Assembly (NCBI GenBank): GCA_027452245.1
Contig: DAIDGW010000154.1
Span: 49,034 to 113,033, forward strand
DNA: 64,000 nt
Source: Acidobacteriaceae bacterium
GTDB taxonomy: Bacteria; Acidobacteriota; Terriglobia; Terriglobales; Acidobacteriaceae
Reading direction: 5' to 3'
Part shown: in pieces, positions 1 to 7,232 of the stretch
Layout of the letters: every line of letters starts with the position of its first letter
How positions within the stretch are numbered: the first letter of the stretch is position 1
The notes under the pieces: generated by a model
Database searches by the model: none
Told to the model about the DNA's origin: nothing
Seen by the model: only the letters and a program-made list of their open reading frames with translations
Made by a program: the position numbers and the translations under genes

Positions 1-2540
1 ACCGCGATGCGCTGGCTGTTATCCGCCGTCGTAATCGTGAACGGACGCGCCGATTCCGCCTGCGTCAGCGTACTCACCTCGATCCCGCCCGGCACGTGCA
101 ACGTGCCCGCCAGCACAAATCGATGCCGCACGTCTTCTCCCGACGGACCGTAGTCTCCCGGCCCGAACGGATCCCGCGGATTACACACGCCATTCACGTA
201 ATCGAACAACTCGCCCAGCACGCATCCCCAGGTCTGCGCCTTCGAAAACGTATAGTTCGCGATCAGGTCGAATCGCTGCGAAACATTGCCCTGCAGGTGC
301 AGCATCAGCGCGTTATAGCTCGACCGGTTGTCTGACTTGAATACCGTCGCCTGCGGAAATGCATACGCCCGGTACCCATGATTCCCTTCTTCATGCGTGA
401 AGTCGGCACTCCCCGTCCAGTGCGCATTGAACGCGTGCTGCGCTCCCGCCGTCGCATGCAACGCATAAGGCGTCTTGTAATTTGGCGCAATCAGCGATGG
501 AGGACCCGTGTTCAATCCGTTCACCGCCTGAAACGCCGTCGCCCATCCATTCTGCGCGAGGTCGTTGTAGTACATCCCAAACCCCGTGCGCAGCACTGTT
601 TTCCCGCTGTTCCCCGGCGCATACGCCAGCCCCAGCCGCGGCCCAAGCTGCGCGTGATCATCGTGCGGAACCGCCTCCGGCAATCCAAATTGCGGTAGCA
701 ATGTGAACGACGGATTCGCCGCCTGGTTCCTCCCTTCCGCAGTGAACAACCCAAATGTCGTCTGGTAGCGCAGACCGAAGTCGAACGTCAGGTGCCGCGT
801 CACGCGCCACGAATCCTGCGCGTACAAAGCCAGCCGCTGCACATTCTGCGAAAATCCTCCCCCCAGATTCGTCGTGCTCGCGCCGCTTGTATAATCCGCC
901 GCAAACTGTCCCGGGTTCGCCAGGTAGTACGTCGGGTTCTGCGGAAACGAATACAGCGTCTCCGTATTTCCCGGATACGCTCCGCCCAGCACCGGCTCAT
1001 GAATGAAATTCACCCCGAATTTGATCGAGTGATCGCCGGTCGCATGGCTCACGTCGTAGCGAAACTGATATTTCTCCTGATTGCGCAGCGATGGGAAAAA
1101 CGTGATCGGCGTGGCGAACTGATTATCGCCATACGTCTCGAATCCTGAAACCGTCAGCGACGTCGAACTGAACGGGAACGCCAGCGCAAATCCCAGGTTT
1201 GAATTGCGCGCCTGCGTCAGGTGCAGCGTGCCCGCGCCAAATACAAACGTCCCCAGCCACTTCGGATTGAACACATACGTATTACTGAGAACGCCATTCC
1301 AATAACTGTTATGCGTCGTCAGCCCCGTCGAAGGCAGCGTCGCCTGCTGCACCAGGTTATTGTGTGTCACGTAATTGTCTTCCGAGAGGCGCAGGAACCA
1401 CTGCGATTTCTCCGACTGCATCCAATCAAACCGCAGCGATCCAATCGCATCGCGAAACGGAATCGGCACGTTCGCCGGAGCCGTGATCGCCGAAACCCCG
1501 GGAATCAAGCCGTCGGCCGCAAGTTGCGACAACGCATCGAACTGCGTCGTGCTCGCCGGACTGTAAGCGATGCTGGCATTCTCATCCACATACTCGAATG
1601 ACGAGAAGAAAAACAGCTTGTCTTTCTTGATCGGGCCGCCCAGCGTGCCCACATAATTCTGCCGCGAAAACGGCTGTTTCGGATTCGGCGCAGGATTCTC
1701 GATTGGAAAGCGCGCATTCAGCCCCGCCGCCCGCTCATAGAACGCGCCATCCCCGTGCCACTGGTTCGTGCCCTGCTTGGTCGTGATGACCACCGACCCG
1801 GCCGTCGTGTTGCCCGTGTCCGCATTCTCGTTCGCGGTCCGCATGGCAAATTCCTGAATCGCATCGGGAGAAAAATTCTGCAGGAATCCCCCAATCCAAT
1901 CATCGGAATTGTCCGCGCCATCCACCGACAGCTCGTTGTTCAGCCCCGAACTTCCGCCCGTCGAAACCGCCGTGATCCTCGCCTTCGTCGGATCCGATGG
2001 TTCCACCGGCTCCGTTCCCGGCGCGAGATACGCAATATTCGCAAAGCTGCGGTTCGCCAGCGGAAGCGTCTCCAGGTCCCGGCTGCTGACCACTCCCTGA
2101 TGCACCACATCGGCCACATCAATCGGCTCCGTCGTAATCGACGACGGCTGCGCCTTCACCACTACCGTCTCGTGCGTCAACGGACGCAGCCGGACCGTCA
2201 CATCCCGCACTGAACTGACCGCGACGTCTACCTCCGCCTGCGCCTCGGCAAATCCCGCCGCACTGGCCGTGACCCGGTACCGTCCCGGCGCCAGATCGTC
2301 CAGGCGAAACTCGCCGCGGTCTTCCGTCGTCGTGTCGCGCTTCCCCCCGGAAGCGACCGCCTGCACAACGATGTTCGCTCCCGGAATGCGCGCGCCGGTT
2401 TCGTCTTCCACTGCGCCCCGCAACGCTCCCCGCGGATTCTGAGCCGTCGCCACCAGGGGTAAGAACAACACAATGACTGCAAGAAAAGTGGCTACAACAA
2501 AAAGGAGAACCGTTTGAATCGCTCTGATCGGAATCTGCAC
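1..2540 (-). CDS. TonB-dependent receptor-like protein with carboxypeptidase-regulatory-like domain (3' end cut by window)
   Basis: Reading the minus strand gives one open frame from a GTG at 2540 to the window edge, so the C-terminus is missing. An in-frame stop lies just upstream of the GTG and no ATG is available. Residues 1 to about 33 are a signal peptide. A carboxypeptidase-regulatory-like fold follows (about 35-115: RGALRGAVEDETGARIPGA, then GEFRLDDLAPGRYRV). Next come plug-like motifs (LSVDGADNSDDWIGG, NADTGNTTAGSVVITTKQG) and many beta-barrel strands such as LYAQDSWRVTRHLTFDFGLR. This is the Oar-like outer-membrane receptor family expanded in Acidobacteriota. Its substrate cannot be read from sequence. 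It resembles the complete receptor at 31242-34163 in layout. Confidence 0.85.
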   Translation of the reverse strand, partial: MQIPIRAIQTVLLFVVATFLAVIVLFLPLVATAQNPRGALRGAVEDETGARIPGANIVVQAVASGGKRDTTTEDRGEFRLDDLAPGRYRVTASAAGFAEAQAEVDVAVSSVRDVTVRLRPLTHETVVVKAQPSSITTEPIDVADVVHQGVVSSRDLETLPLANRSFANIAYLAPGTEPVEPSDPTKARITAVSTGGSSGLNNELSVDGADNSDDWIGGFLQNFSPDAIQEFAMRTANENADTGNTTAGSVVITTKQGTNQWHGDGAFYERAAGLNARFPIENPAPNPKQPFSRQNYVGTLGGPIKKDKLFFFSSFEYVDENASIAYSPASTTQFDALSQLAADGLIPGVSAITAPANVPIPFRDAIGSLRFDWMQSEKSQWFLRLSEDNYVTHNNLVQQATLPSTGLTTHNSYWNGVLSNTYVFNPKWLGTFVFGAGTLHLTQARNSNLGFALAFPFSSTSLTVSGFETYGDNQFATPITFFPSLRNQEKYQFRYDVSHATGDHSIKFGVNFIHEPVLGGAYPGNTETLYSFPQNPTYYLANPGQFAADYTSGASTTNLGGGFSQNVQRLALYAQDSWRVTRHLTFDFGLRYQTTFGLFTAEGRNQAANPSFTLLPQFGLPEAVPHDDHAQLGPRLGLAYAPGNSGKTVLRTGFGMYYNDLAQNGWATAFQAVNGLNTGPPSLIAPNYKTPYALHATAGAQHAFNAHWTGSADFTHEEGNHGYRAYAFPQATVFKSDNRSSYNALMLHLQGNVSQRFDLIANYTFSKAQTWGCVLGELFDYVNGVCNPRDPFGPGDYGPSGEDVRHRFVLAGTLHVPGGIEVSTLTQAESARPFTITTADNSQRIA

Positions 2541-2927
2541 GGGAGTATGCGAAGACCCTTGAGGCTATCCCCGCCAACGCCCCTACTACCAGCACTCGTA
2601 AATCATCAGGAAACCACGATCTCATCCCGCCTGGAGCAGATTCCCGCCGCGAGAATCTGCGCAATGGAGGGACCTGCTGTTTCCGCATCGGGCACCGCCC
2701 GCTCGCGGCTCGTCCGACCGGCTGGGAGACCCCTTCTACCGGCAAGGCACGCCGCACCCCGATTTTGGTCTATGCTACAGGGATTCGTGTCTATCATCCT
2801 GGGGTCTTCTCCCGGCACAAACCGGCGAAGAATTATGATCCGCAATCCCCATATCGATCCTGGCCTGCGTCGTTCGACCAACTCAGGGGAACGCAGTGAG
2901 TTCTCCACCAAAGGGGAATGTGCAACC
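2541..2927. other. Intergenic region carrying a palindromic dispersed repeat
   Basis: This is the divergent spacer between the receptor gene (minus) and a secreted-protein gene (plus). The frame of the downstream gene stays open upstream to 2514, but that extension runs through the palindromic repeat at 2622-2686 and has no secretion signal before the true one at 2928. I therefore treat it as non-coding. No clear promoter was recognised. Confidence 0.5.
2622..2686 (+). repeat. Dispersed palindromic repeat, copy 1
   Basis: About 65 bp nearly identical to 3820-3886. It contains an imperfect hairpin (GCAGATTC ... GAATCTGC) followed by the tail GCAATGGAGGGACCTGCTGT. Both copies are intergenic. 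The form is REP-like. Confidence 0.7.
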
Positions 2928-3626
2928 ATGAAATCGAGGTGCCAAGCTCTGAGCTGCCTTATCACGATCTCGCTGGTTCTGATCGCCAGCGCCGCCGCGC
3001 AAGACCATCCGACTCCCTACCCGAAGATGGCGCCTCTGGACCAATACCTCATGCCCAGTCCTGACGCCGAGGTCGCACTCGCTCGCAGTGCCGCTCCCGA
3101 GGCCATCTCCCGAGACGCTGAGGTTCGGGTTCTCGGCCGCCATGGCTACGAGCTCGCGGTCAAAGGTACGAACGGCTGGGCCTGCGTGGTGGAACGGGCT
3201 TGGATGTCGCCGTTCGACGCCCCGAACTTCTGGAATCCAAAAATTCGCGGAGCGACCTGCTTCAATCCGGTCGCCGTCCATTACGTCCTTCCCGCTACCT
3301 ACAAGCGCACGGAGCTGATACTGGCAGGATTATCCAAGGCCGAGATCATCAAGCAGATGACGGCTGCCTACGTGAATAAGCAACTGCCCGGCTTTGAACC
3401 GGGAGGCATGTCCTACATGATGTCGAAGCAGGCGTACCTTGTCGATCAGGGCGACCATAACCTGGCGCATCTCATGTTCTACGAACCCATCGGAGCGAAT
3501 TGGGGATCAGATCTGCCAAAGTCTCCTGTCCTGCTTGGAATCAAGGGCGGCCCCGCCATACCCTTCACCCTGTTCATCGTCCCGGTTGGCGTGTGGTCCG
3601 ACGGATCCCCCGCCCCCGTGCAGTAA
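2928..3626 (+). CDS. Secreted protein of unknown function
   Basis: 232 aa. The ATG at 2928 was chosen because AAAGGGGAA (2911-2918) precedes it at normal spacing and it begins a clear signal peptide (MKSRCQALSCLITISLVLIA, then SAAAQ, a probable cleavage site near residue 24). The mature part has no domain I recognise. It contains GTNGWACVVER and a histidine-bearing stretch (DQGDHNLAHLMFY) near residues 180-193, and two Cys residues that could pair in the periplasm. It ends in a hydrophobic strand (IPFTLFIVPVGVW). It stands alone between two intergenic repeats. Function not assignable. Confidence 0.75.
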   Translation: MKSRCQALSCLITISLVLIASAAAQDHPTPYPKMAPLDQYLMPSPDAEVALARSAAPEAISRDAEVRVLGRHGYELAVKGTNGWACVVERAWMSPFDAPNFWNPKIRGATCFNPVAVHYVLPATYKRTELILAGLSKAEIIKQMTAAYVNKQLPGFEPGGMSYMMSKQAYLVDQGDHNLAHLMFYEPIGANWGSDLPKSPVLLGIKGGPAIPFTLFIVPVGVWSDGSPAPVQ

Positions 3627-4079
3627 AAGCGTAGAAAGTTATAAGTGGGCTCAAGCTAGAATGGGTCCGTCCCCCGGCGTCATCTCGAAGCTCCGCGCTT
3701 TTACCAGCGGAGCGGGAGATCTCTTCAGCAACGGCTACGTCCGGCGAGCCCGGACATTCCCGCACTTGCAAGCTACGCGCCCATTTCATTTCCGCCGTCC
3801 GCCTTGCAGCCACTCTTTGTCATCCCGACCGGAGCAGATTCTCGCGCCGCGAGAATCTGCGCAATGGAGGGACCTGCTGTTCCCGCTGACAAGCTGGTTT
3901 GTTCCATACATTACCGCTGAGCCACACGAACCAACTCCACAGACTGGTAGAACCGTTCCCACCAGAGCAGCTTCAGTTGGAACTCAGAAGCTATTCACGT
4001 CCTATGGCACGCCGTGGTCTTAGAAAATGGGGTTCGTCCCGTTAGAGGGTGACAAGATTATGCAGCTAAGACCTGTGCC
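3627..4079. other. Intergenic region left of the transposon
   Basis: An open frame crosses this stretch (from inside the upstream gene to 4023), but it is Arg/Ser/Pro-rich, has no start signal and runs through the palindromic repeat at 3820-3886. I do not call it a gene. The last bases lead directly into the target duplication of the transposon. Confidence 0.5.
3820..3886 (+). repeat. Dispersed palindromic repeat, copy 2
   Basis: Same element as 2622-2686 in the same orientation. Here the palindrome is perfect: 13-base arms GCAGATTCTCGCG and CGCGAGAATCTGC around a single C, followed by GCAATGGAGGGACCTGCTGT. Copy 1 has lost bases from the arm centre. Confidence 0.75.
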
Positions 4080-4087
4080 GACATTTC
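4080..4087. repeat. Target-site duplication, left copy (GACATTTC)
   Basis: The octamer GACATTTC directly abuts the left inverted terminal repeat and recurs exactly at 7156-7163 next to the right one. Eight bases is the duplication length known for the IS1595 family. A perfect duplication points to a recent, undisturbed insertion. Confidence 0.9.
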
Positions 4088-4110
4088 GGTAATAATATAG
4101 ATGACTGACT
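4088..4110 (+). repeat. Left inverted terminal repeat of the IS1595-type transposon
   Basis: GGTAATAATATA, two mismatched bases, then TGACTGACT. It matches the reverse complement of 7133-7155 at 21 of 23 positions. The TAG stop of the adjacent cargo gene (4109-4111) overlaps its inner end. Confidence 0.9.
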
Positions 4111-4783
4111 ACGGAGTGGAGAAGGCGGTAAGAAAATCAGCTAATTCTTTGAATGCAGGACTGGCAATATCGATTGGATTATTGGGCCTGTGCCAGATGT
4201 AGGCTAGGGAACTGGTAGGGTCGTCCTTGCAGAAACCCGCTATTGCACATTGCACTCTCAGTTTCGCTTTCTTATTGTCGGTCCATCCAGCAACGTATGC
4301 ATTACATTCCTCAAATCGTTTGATGCATTCCGCTAAAGGGGCATGAGCGGCGGAGATTGCCTCAAGGAATAGATGTTCCAGTGCCCCAGTTTTCCCCTTC
4401 CCCGGTATGAGGAATACGGCGCTACGCTTCTTGCCTTGCTCAACGACAAAAGGCGCTTTTGGAGCGACGAAGGGCTTAGTGTATCCAGTGCAAGCCTTTT
4501 TGAAAGAATCGCCCACATCTAGGTCCGCATCGCGGACTACTGCTATTCCCTCTACCGCGTCAACGGCTGAGAGAAGCCTAACCATGGTGGCTATACCACT
4601 TTCGCCATCCGCCCCTTCATCCCTTCCTTGTTGCGGAAATGTGATGTCGCAGTTACTTATGTTTAGTCGATCAAGAAGGGCGCAAACAAACTTAGCATCT
4701 CGATAGCCTTCGCAAACTATCACAAAAGGACTTTCTGGCTTGAAGTTCTCGCTGCGCGTTTTCGGCTTCTCATCGCACTTCAA
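4109..4783 (-). CDS. TOPRIM/DUF3226-like protein, transposon cargo
   Basis: 224 aa. The N-terminal half carries the TOPRIM signature: a glutamate in FVIVCEGYRDAKFV (about residues 20-33) and a D-x-D in GIAVVRDADLDVGD (about 78-91). GKGKTGALEHLFLEAI (about 127-142) resembles the conserved second half of the DUF3226 family, which is why I lean to that family over DUF4435. Split ATPase + TOPRIM pairs such as PARIS (AriA/AriB), and fused versions such as OLD and GajA, are phage-defence proteins in which the TOPRIM part is a nuclease; nuclease activity here is inferred. The start overlaps the end of the ATPase gene by 14 bp, so translation is probably coupled. The stop codon lies at the edge of the terminal repeat. 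Confidence 0.75.
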   Translation of the reverse strand: MKCDEKPKTRSENFKPESPFVIVCEGYRDAKFVCALLDRLNISNCDITFPQQGRDEGADGESGIATMVRLLSAVDAVEGIAVVRDADLDVGDSFKKACTGYTKPFVAPKAPFVVEQGKKRSAVFLIPGKGKTGALEHLFLEAISAAHAPLAECIKRFEECNAYVAGWTDNKKAKLRVQCAIAGFCKDDPTSSLAYIWHRPNNPIDIASPAFKELADFLTAFSTP

Positions 4784-5903
4784 ATTCTTGCTCCAAGGCG
4801 GATTCTAGGTAACTTCCCGGTAAAGACGTAACCGTACATCCAACCGCTTCCGTGCGAGAGGCCCTTAATAGGCAAAAATCGTCTTCATTGCCTTTTACGA
4901 CTGGGAGCATTGCGTCCATACATTCCTTGCTATGGGTGCTTATGAATAGTTGAACTCTGAATTCAGTCGCTAACTTGTAAATAGAGTTCCATATAGATGG
5001 GAGCAATGAATAATGGAAGCCGTCTTCAAATTGGTCGATTAACATCGTGCCGCCCGCAAAATATCCTAAGCTAATACATATCCCCAGAAGTCTGTTGATG
5101 CCGTCAGAGAGCAACGAGATGGGCATTTTGCGTGGCCTATCCTCTAGCTCAGCAAACATCATGGGAACGCTAGCATGATATTGGATGGACAGGTCTCTTA
5201 TGAATGGGAACTCCTTGTTAATCGCGGCTTTAATTAAATCAATTTTGCTGTCGCCGCGCTTCTCTAGTTCTGAGAATCTTTTGGGGTTCTCGTCCGGTAG
5301 CTCGCCTGCTCCAGGCGTGTACCAGATACACGGAAAGAAGCTCACTTCCTTGGTATCGGTTTCAAGCCCAGTATTGGTAAACCTTGGTTGTGACAGTATT
5401 TCTGCGTAGCCTTCTCGCTTCCACCTGAATTCTATCTGCGGCATTGCAGTAATCTGTTCCAGACTCACACTCGACACGGGACTATTACCAAACGGTAACT
5501 CTTGCGCTTGACTACGAGTGTATTCAATCGCCAGCTTGCGACTGTCTGAATTTGGGTTTCCAGCAACCTTGATTGATATTCTTTTATCGTTGAAGTCATA
5601 AAATAAATCCTCCCACAGACCACGATACGACTGGGCATCGGTCGGCCTTATCACTTGATTGCCCATTCGTCGCGTGGCTCGGAGCGTAAATACGGAATGC
5701 GCCGCGAGAGAGCCTGAAGCCAGAAATAACGCTTCGAGAAACGAACTTTTGCCGCTTGAGTTCCGTCCCACGAGAAGGTTAATCTTCTTCAAGTTCGGGA
5801 CTTCCAAGCTACGAAATCCGCGAAAATTAGTGATATTTACGGAGTCGATCATAAAGTGGTCGCCTGATTTCTCGGGAATAGATTGACTTTTCTCGCACAA
5901 CAC
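4770..5903 (-). CDS. OLD-like AAA ATPase (AAA_15/AAA_21 type), transposon cargo
   Basis: 377 aa from a GTG at 5903, which has GGAAGGA close upstream. An ATG at 5852 (start MIDSVNITNFRGF) is the more family-typical beginning and is a real alternative. Visible motifs are Walker A in VGRNSSGKSS (about residue 45), an ABC-type signature in LLSDGINRLL (about 266), a Walker B-like GTMLIDQFEDGFHYS (about 285) and a switch histidine in FISTHSKEC (about 320). No TOPRIM domain is fused; the neighbouring gene supplies it. The residue after the Walker B aspartate, normally a catalytic Glu, is Gln (codon CAA). By analogy with OLD, PARIS and Gabija ATPases it probably senses or gates the TOPRIM partner. 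Confidence 0.82.
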   Translation of the reverse strand: MLCEKSQSIPEKSGDHFMIDSVNITNFRGFRSLEVPNLKKINLLVGRNSSGKSSFLEALFLASGSLAAHSVFTLRATRRMGNQVIRPTDAQSYRGLWEDLFYDFNDKRISIKVAGNPNSDSRKLAIEYTRSQAQELPFGNSPVSSVSLEQITAMPQIEFRWKREGYAEILSQPRFTNTGLETDTKEVSFFPCIWYTPGAGELPDENPKRFSELEKRGDSKIDLIKAAINKEFPFIRDLSIQYHASVPMMFAELEDRPRKMPISLLSDGINRLLGICISLGYFAGGTMLIDQFEDGFHYSLLPSIWNSIYKLATEFRVQLFISTHSKECMDAMLPVVKGNEDDFCLLRASRTEAVGCTVTSLPGSYLESALEQEFEVR

Positions 5904-5920
5904 GGCATCCTTCCTTCTAG

Positions 5921-6118
5921 GTGAAGGAACAGACGCCGCATCGCCCCAAGGCTCCCGCGAAGAATCCCACGGGTGATTTCGGCCAGTTCACAGATTTTAT
6001 GCGGAGACTTGTAGCCGTTCCGCATTCCGAAATAAAAGCTAAGCTCGACGCCGAGAAGCAAGCGAAGCAACGGCAGAAGAAACGCGCTTCTTCCCGCGCT
6101 GCCCACGGTAAAGATTAG
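5921..6118 (+). CDS. Small charged protein inside the transposon, function unknown
   Basis: 65 aa from a GTG with no visible Shine-Dalgarno. It faces away from the ATPase gene and converges on the transposase, overlapping its stop by 4 bp. The middle (FGQFTDFMRRLVAVPHSEIK) and the Lys/Arg/Ser-rich tail resemble small hypothetical proteins of the type xxVPHSEIKxxLDxEK that I recall from many bacteria. The match to that pattern makes coding likely. Its position opposite the two cargo genes leaves open a transposition accessory, a regulator or a third component of the cargo. Confidence 0.6.
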   Translation: MKEQTPHRPKAPAKNPTGDFGQFTDFMRRLVAVPHSEIKAKLDAEKQAKQRQKKRASSRAAHGKD

Positions 6119-7107
6119 AACGGCGTTTCACCCACCTTGCCAGTCACCTCCGCAAAGGTTAACCGCTTCCCCGCGATCTGCGATAAGGCTAAAGTGAATC
6201 TTTCCGCGTCGGACAGTTTACGCCCATTCTCATCTTTGCGGTTATTGAATCGGAACATTTGTTCGTCAAGGTAACGATGCAAATGGAATGGTTCTACGGC
6301 AACGTAGGTTCCATTCAATCCGCGCTTGAGCAAACTCCAGAAATTCTCTAATCCATTGGTGTGAACCTGACCGCTGACGTGTCGCTCCACGTGGTTAACG
6401 AACTCATGAGTATATTCCTTCGGAAGCGAGCGATAGACTTTGGCTTCATCGGTATAGATTTTCGATCCGGGCGCTACGTGATCCAGCACGGCAGTCTGGA
6501 GAGACGCGCGATTTACTTTAGGAACTACCGTAGCACGGACCTTACGCTGTTCACGCTCCAGCACGCCCCACACCGCAGTTTTATTAACCAGAGCCGCATC
6601 ACCGAGCGAGCTTTCCCGTGCAACCTTGAACTGTGCACGACGTTTCGCGCTCATGTTTCGCGCCTTGCCACCAATGAAGGTTTCATCCGATTCGACTTCG
6701 CTTCCCGGCCCACCCATCTTGACGAAGGTTCCGCTCTGCATTGCAAGGCGAATGCGATGCATCATGAACCACGCGGATTTCTGGGTAATCCCCAGAGCGC
6801 GACTGATTTCGTAGGACGAAATTCCATTCCGGCAAGTGGAAAGCAACCAAGTAGCAGGGAGCCACTTTTCTAAGGCAATCGGCGAATCCTCAAAAACGGT
6901 TCCGATCTTGAGCGAGAACTTTTGCTTGGGATGCTCGCCGTAGCAGCGATAGAGCCGCGCTTTCTCAAGGTAGGTGACTTTTTCGGAGCCGCAGTAGGGG
7001 CAGCGCACCTTACCATCCGACCAGCGCACGGAGATCATGAACTGGCGGCAGTTCTCATATTCGGAGAAGAACTGGATTGCTTCTTGGAGAGTCTGTGGGC
7101 CTTTCAT
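6115..7107 (-). CDS. IS1595-family (ISXO2-type) transposase
   Basis: 330 aa, full length for the family. The N-terminal zinc ribbon shows CPYCG and a later YRCYG (about residues 37-57). The DDE-type core (from about 130) shows ESDETFIGGKARNMS with the first Asp, IYTDEAK with the second, and HTNGLENFWSLLKRG with the third motif, where Asn fills the place often held by Glu (a DDN-type triad, as in several IS1595 subgroups). No frameshift or stop interrupts it. Together with intact ends and a perfect target duplication this suggests an active or recently active element. A -35/-10 pair starting in the right terminal repeat precedes it. Confidence 0.93.
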   Translation of the reverse strand: MKGPQTLQEAIQFFSEYENCRQFMISVRWSDGKVRCPYCGSEKVTYLEKARLYRCYGEHPKQKFSLKIGTVFEDSPIALEKWLPATWLLSTCRNGISSYEISRALGITQKSAWFMMHRIRLAMQSGTFVKMGGPGSEVESDETFIGGKARNMSAKRRAQFKVARESSLGDAALVNKTAVWGVLEREQRKVRATVVPKVNRASLQTAVLDHVAPGSKIYTDEAKVYRSLPKEYTHEFVNHVERHVSGQVHTNGLENFWSLLKRGLNGTYVAVEPFHLHRYLDEQMFRFNNRKDENGRKLSDAERFTLALSQIAGKRLTFAEVTGKVGETPF

Positions 7108-7113
7108 GTGCTT

Positions 7114-7142
7114 AAAGTAGCACGCTGACCACAGTCAGTCAA
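7114..7142 (-). promoter_or_regulatory. Putative transposase promoter inside the right terminal repeat
   Basis: On the minus strand, TTGACT (7142-7137, within the inverted repeat) is followed after 17 bases by TACTTT (7119-7114). A transcript would start about at the ATG (7107), which fits the absence of a Shine-Dalgarno and suggests a leaderless mRNA. The left repeat differs exactly at the TT of TTGACT, so the promoter element is specific to this end. The -10 is weak. Confidence 0.4.
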
Positions 7143-7155
7143 GTATATTATTACC
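7133..7155 (-). repeat. Right inverted terminal repeat of the IS1595-type transposon
   Basis: Reverse complement reads GGTAATAATATA, CT, TGACTGACT. It pairs with 4088-4110 with two mismatches. Confidence 0.9.
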
Positions 7156-7163
7156 GACATTTC
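7156..7163. repeat. Target-site duplication, right copy (GACATTTC)
   Basis: Exact copy of 4080-4087, directly outside the right terminal repeat. Confidence 0.9.
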
Positions 7164-7232
7164 CATTGACAAACCTAAAATAAAATGGTAACTACTTCCA
7201 ACCAAGTAGACCAGCCACTAGGAAGGAAGTTT

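Larger units (their letters stand above)
4088..7155 (-). mobile_element. IS1595-family transposon carrying an AAA ATPase / TOPRIM-like cargo pair
   Basis: A 3068-bp element bounded by 23-bp inverted repeats (21 of 23 matching) and an 8-bp direct duplication. From left to right it holds a TOPRIM/DUF3226-like gene (minus), an OLD-like ATPase gene (minus, overlapping it by 14 bp), a 65-aa plus-strand frame and the transposase (minus). No extra space is left: the TOPRIM-like stop codon overlaps the left terminal repeat and the transposase starts 26 bp inside the right one. The element looks AT-richer than its surroundings. IS1595-family members with passenger genes are known; what is notable here is the cargo, which resembles anti-phage ATPase/nuclease pairs. 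Confidence 0.88.

Noticed and set aside
2514..2927. Upstream extension of the secreted-protein gene at 2928
   Set aside because: Runs through a palindromic dispersed repeat, is Arg/Pro-rich and precedes a clear ribosome site plus signal peptide at 2928.
3439..4023. 194-codon plus-strand frame
   Set aside because: Overlaps the 3' part of a better gene in another frame, crosses a palindromic repeat and has no start signal.
7166..7194. TTGACA with TAACTA as promoter for the gene at 7233
   Set aside because: Spacing is 17 bp and the -35 is perfect, but the -10 matches only two of six consensus bases, so I did not list it as a promoter.
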